Below, in pieces: positions 61,333-64,000 of a DNA stretch of 64,000 nucleotides. The stretch is from Phytophthora colocasiae (taxonomy: Eukaryota; Oomycota; Peronosporomycetes; Peronosporales; Peronosporaceae). The notes under the pieces are model-generated. The model was not told the DNA's origin and made no database searches. It was given only the letters and a program-made list of their open reading frames with translations. The DNA lies in contig JAGKQI010000048.1 of assembly GCA_018806915.1 (NCBI GenBank), positions 310,001 through 374,000 of the forward strand, given 5' to 3'. Both the position numbers and the translations under genes were made by a program. The first letter of the stretch is position 1. Each line of letters starts with the position of its first letter.

Positions 61333-61787
61333 TGTCGAGCGCTGGAGCTCTGGCTGCCGGTGATGCCAATGCGTTGTGCTCCGAGGGAAGACCACCACTG
61401 TGGTGACCACATGCTGGTCGAGGCAAAGGCCAGCCCAGGCCATGCGCCATACGTCAGTCACTCAGTCCCATCCGGTGCTCGACGGGCTACATGTACCACT
61501 GGATTTGACAGTCTCCGCTCACAATGAGGCTCCGATGCAACGTCACAAGATACAACCTTCAAGATAGACGGCCAAACTTTCTCTCTCTCTCGCTGAAAGC
61601 TTTGACGGAAGGAAACACGAGTCGTACCGATAGTTTTGAGACGAGCTCCTTGACTCCGATATTCCGTTGGACCGTGCGCGTGAACGACACAGCTACTTGT
61701 ACCTTGGCGAAGGATAAGCTTACGCCACCGTGACTCATGATACCGTTTCGTTGTGTCCTCACTACGCTAATAAATACTGATCTACGT

Positions 61788-63014
61788 TCAATTGAGGTCG
61801 TCAAACAGGGAGATCTCGGTGCCGGACGTGTATGCGCATATCTCGTTCCACCCGTACACGTCGTTAAACAGCAGTTCCTGGCTAGCCACCGTCGACGTCT
61901 TAGCGCCCAGAGCTTCCATGTAGCACCGGGGACAGAACGCAACTTCCTGCTCGAGCATTTTCCGATCCATTAACATGAAGTGCAGCTTCTTTTGGATACG
62001 ACAAGAGGAGCACACGTATCGCGCACATACGCCACAGCAGAGATGACGGTGCAGCAGCCGGTGTGTACCGGTAGGTCTCTTCAAGCACGTCACGCACACG
62101 GCGGAGACTTCCTGCTGCTGTCTATCCATCGTCGTAGGACAGCGTTGCCGGATACACCACGCCAGCTTCTTCATCTGTGCGCAATATACATTCTTGGACA
62201 CGGACAGCAGCGCTCTGGCAGCTGAACGGGTAATGATAGAGCGCGTCAAGCCTCCGGCTGGATTTAAAAAGCCCTTGATGAACACGTCTACCACTTTCTG
62301 ATCAAGCTGCCGGTAGATCGCGCTCATGGACATGTTGCCGCGGATGGCCGAGCCACGCGCCGGTGTCTCGGGGAACTGCACGGAATGAACAAGCTGATAC
62401 CCGATACGTTCGCCGTTACGGAGGTACCGGGTGCCTGTGGCCTCCATGTAGACGAAGTCGCGGTTCTTGATCACTGCGCGGACGTGGAAGGGTTGACCCT
62501 TCTCGACCCACTTGATGCTCACGGAACGGAACGGATCCTCTGTCGTAGGTTTCACTAGTGTCGCCAACACACAGGCCCGATACATGGTGTCTTGGATGTA
62601 TGACGTTTTGATGCGCATCATATCGAGTGTCGGACACGCGAAGCCGTAGATCGCGTCATCCAGGTCGCCTTCGATCGTCCCCGCCACCAAGACGATAGGT
62701 AGTTCGGAAATTGAGGATGAATGGGACCGCGGACGTGTACAGGACTCTGCCCCGGGCTCAGGGGCTGACAAACCTGCACGTTCGGCGTAGGATTTCACGT
62801 TGTCTTTTTGGTACATGAACTTCCATCGGTCGGGTTCTACCTGGCTGTTCTCGTCAAATAGGAATCGCTCGTAGGTGCGGATACTTTCAGATACGAACAC
62901 GCCTGCTAGTCTCTCAAGTTCCTCAGCAGCTTCATAAGTCAAGTGCAGGGGCTTGAACGGGTTCTTAAATCGGTTGCTTGCTCTCCATTCCATAGTGTCG
63001 GAGGGGTCATCCAT
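61788..63014 (-). CDS. START-FYVE lipid-binding protein B
   Basis: The start is ATG 63014 (MDDPSDTMEWRAS) or 62993; the open frame upstream has no ATG and no similarity. The START-like domain shows WKFMYQKDNVKSYAERAG, DDAIYGFACPTLDMMRIKTS, RDFVYMEATGTRYLRNGERI and GFLNPAGGLTRSIITRSAAR. A zinc domain follows (CVTCLKR, LCCGVCARYVCSSCRIQKKL, CPRCYMEALG). It matches copy A throughout, so the two are tandem duplicates on the minus strand with about 460 bp between them. Confidence 0.88.
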   Translation of the reverse strand: MDDPSDTMEWRASNRFKNPFKPLHLTYEAAEELERLAGVFVSESIRTYERFLFDENSQVEPDRWKFMYQKDNVKSYAERAGLSAPEPGAESCTRPRSHSSSISELPIVLVAGTIEGDLDDAIYGFACPTLDMMRIKTSYIQDTMYRACVLATLVKPTTEDPFRSVSIKWVEKGQPFHVRAVIKNRDFVYMEATGTRYLRNGERIGYQLVHSVQFPETPARGSAIRGNMSMSAIYRQLDQKVVDVFIKGFLNPAGGLTRSIITRSAARALLSVSKNVYCAQMKKLAWCIRQRCPTTMDRQQQEVSAVCVTCLKRPTGTHRLLHRHLCCGVCARYVCSSCRIQKKLHFMLMDRKMLEQEVAFCPRCYMEALGAKTSTVASQELLFNDVYGWNEICAYTSGTEISLFDDLN

Positions 63015-64000
63015 GTATCGGAGGCGGTAACAAACCAGGAATGCGCCGACGTCATTTTTGCGTTGACAGCGAGCGAGTCCACCGTTGGACGCCAGTCGAG
63101 GGATTGTACCCTGGCAGCTGGACAACTGCTCGAGAATGACCACCAGGAGCACTGACAAGCATCCTGATAGGATCCCTGTTGCTTGGCAGTTGGGAGGAAG
63201 CTTCGTCGTCGAAGATGGAGAAGCGCCACCCCATGAGTCTCGTGGTGAGAGGATACACACGCCTTCTAGAGTCGATCACATCTTTGAACGAATGCCCCAC
63301 CGAATGTGAGTGCGAGCGTCTATCGATCAAAGCGACGGCTTTCCATTGTTGGCACCATCAAACGCGGACATTGGGAGGAACACATCTCGGCAACAGCGTT
63401 TGTTACACGGGCTTCCCAGCGTGTCGGATCTCAACTCAACAAGCTTGTGATCAACGACGTCGATACTGAAACATAAGCAAGCTTTGAGAGCCCTATACAG
63501 GTTTCTGCCTCAATAAAGAAGTTGGAGTCTGCATGCAAATGGCAAGGTTATAAGAAATAGACAAGACAGTTCGATTTAAAATTATTGTCAGTTCATAAAA
63601 TGGTGATATGCAGCTCGGAAGGTTATCGGTTTTTCAGGCTTCTTTATTGAGGCAGAAGACTGTACTTTCCGCACTTGAAAATCCGCTTTCGTGGAGGAAT
63701 TGGGGTCAAAATAGCTTGCTCCGGAACGGTAGCGTTTGCCGTACGTACGTACCGTGTAGGTACAGTACAGTGTACGAGACGCATCCATTGTTCGGCAAAA
63801 GGCTTTGTCGCGATGGTCATCGCCAAAGACCATCAGTGCAGGCGCCATCGCTCCTAGTAGACCAGAGTCAACTTGAGAATAGTCTGCATTTGTACCAAAC
63901 TGATAACCAGTGACGACGAAGCGGTTGACGAGTGGAAACGCAGTTCAGGGCGGACCTGCTCACACTCGTCGAGATTTTTTTGTCAATCGACGACGCCAAG
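63015..64000. other. Upstream region and window end, no gene supported
   Basis: Promoter of START-FYVE B and further unidentified DNA. The only structures I see are an inverted repeat (63504-63521 with 63639-63656) and a GTAC-rich cluster near 63740-63775. Confidence 0.4.
63504..63656. repeat. 18-bp inverted repeat with 117-bp loop
   Basis: TCTGCCTCAATAAAGAAG at 63504-63521 is exactly complementary to 63639-63656. It contains AATAAA on the plus arm. It could be the end of a small inverted-repeat element; no target duplication was identified. Confidence 0.6.

Noticed and set aside
63740..63775. GTAC-rich cluster as a regulatory array
   Set aside because: It is too short and irregular to separate from chance.
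1..64000. CRISPR arrays, operons, rRNA or tRNA genes
   Set aside because: I saw no regularly spaced repeats, no cloverleaf-type sequences and no rRNA signatures; introns and transposons show a eukaryotic genome.

Overview
The window reads as oomycete nuclear DNA, most likely Phytophthora or a close relative. Three things point there: short GT-AG introns of about 55-75 bp, gene families typical of that group (START-FYVE and FYVE-GAF proteins, PX-like proteins, membrane-anchored expansin-like proteins, WL-type ankyrin repeats), and a heavy load of Harbinger, MULE and Ty3/gypsy elements. The species call is inferred from gene content only; nothing here is bacterial.

Layout. 1-5568: end of a Harbinger-type element. 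It has a transposase 3' half, an intact three-exon partner gene and a terminal repeat, and between its two genes lie decayed ankyrin and DDX11/CHL1-like helicase relics. 5695-7930: pseudogenes of a BT1/folate-biopterin transporter and of an ankyrin protein. 7989-11963: three intact host genes: a WL-ankyrin protein, RPA2 (with a perfect E2F-like palindrome upstream) and a mitochondrial carrier. 12151-14852: a compact two-gene Harbinger element. 14920-18015: a gypsy gag relic, a tandem repeat and a deleted MULE.

18451-24182: a complete MULE with a 9-bp target duplication, a multi-exon transposase joined to a Ulp1-like protease, and a short motif (GCAACCTTA) repeated throughout. 24273-25802: a small Harbinger derivative ending in G11/C11 tracts. 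27861-33657: a gypsy element with identical 384-bp LTRs and a CACGG duplication, which cuts the 3' end off a PX-like gene (34157-33658 plus 27860-27792). A second, intact PX gene (35445-36062) is its tandem duplicate. A 1-kb inverted-repeat element sits in the promoter of the broken copy.

36565-46128: a TTLL tubulin-modifying enzyme, a FYVE-GAF gene with disruptions, and three tandem membrane-anchored expansin-like genes. 46442-53441: a multi-membrane-span leucine-rich-repeat gene carrying a second Ulp1-type MULE (48204-52704, TSD TTAATTCTT) inside an intron, so the LRR frame still joins across it. 54098-63014: a second FYVE-GAF gene with one in-frame stop, an ABCC half-domain fragment, a small secreted protein, a frameshifted membrane esterase, and two START-FYVE genes.

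How the genes relate: many of the host genes encode proteins predicted to bind phosphoinositide membranes (PX, FYVE, START-FYVE) or cell-wall/surface proteins (expansins, LRR-TM, secreted protein, esterase). The rest is mostly mobile DNA in several layers. The two MULEs share a design: a Ulp1 protease and a family-specific iterated short motif.
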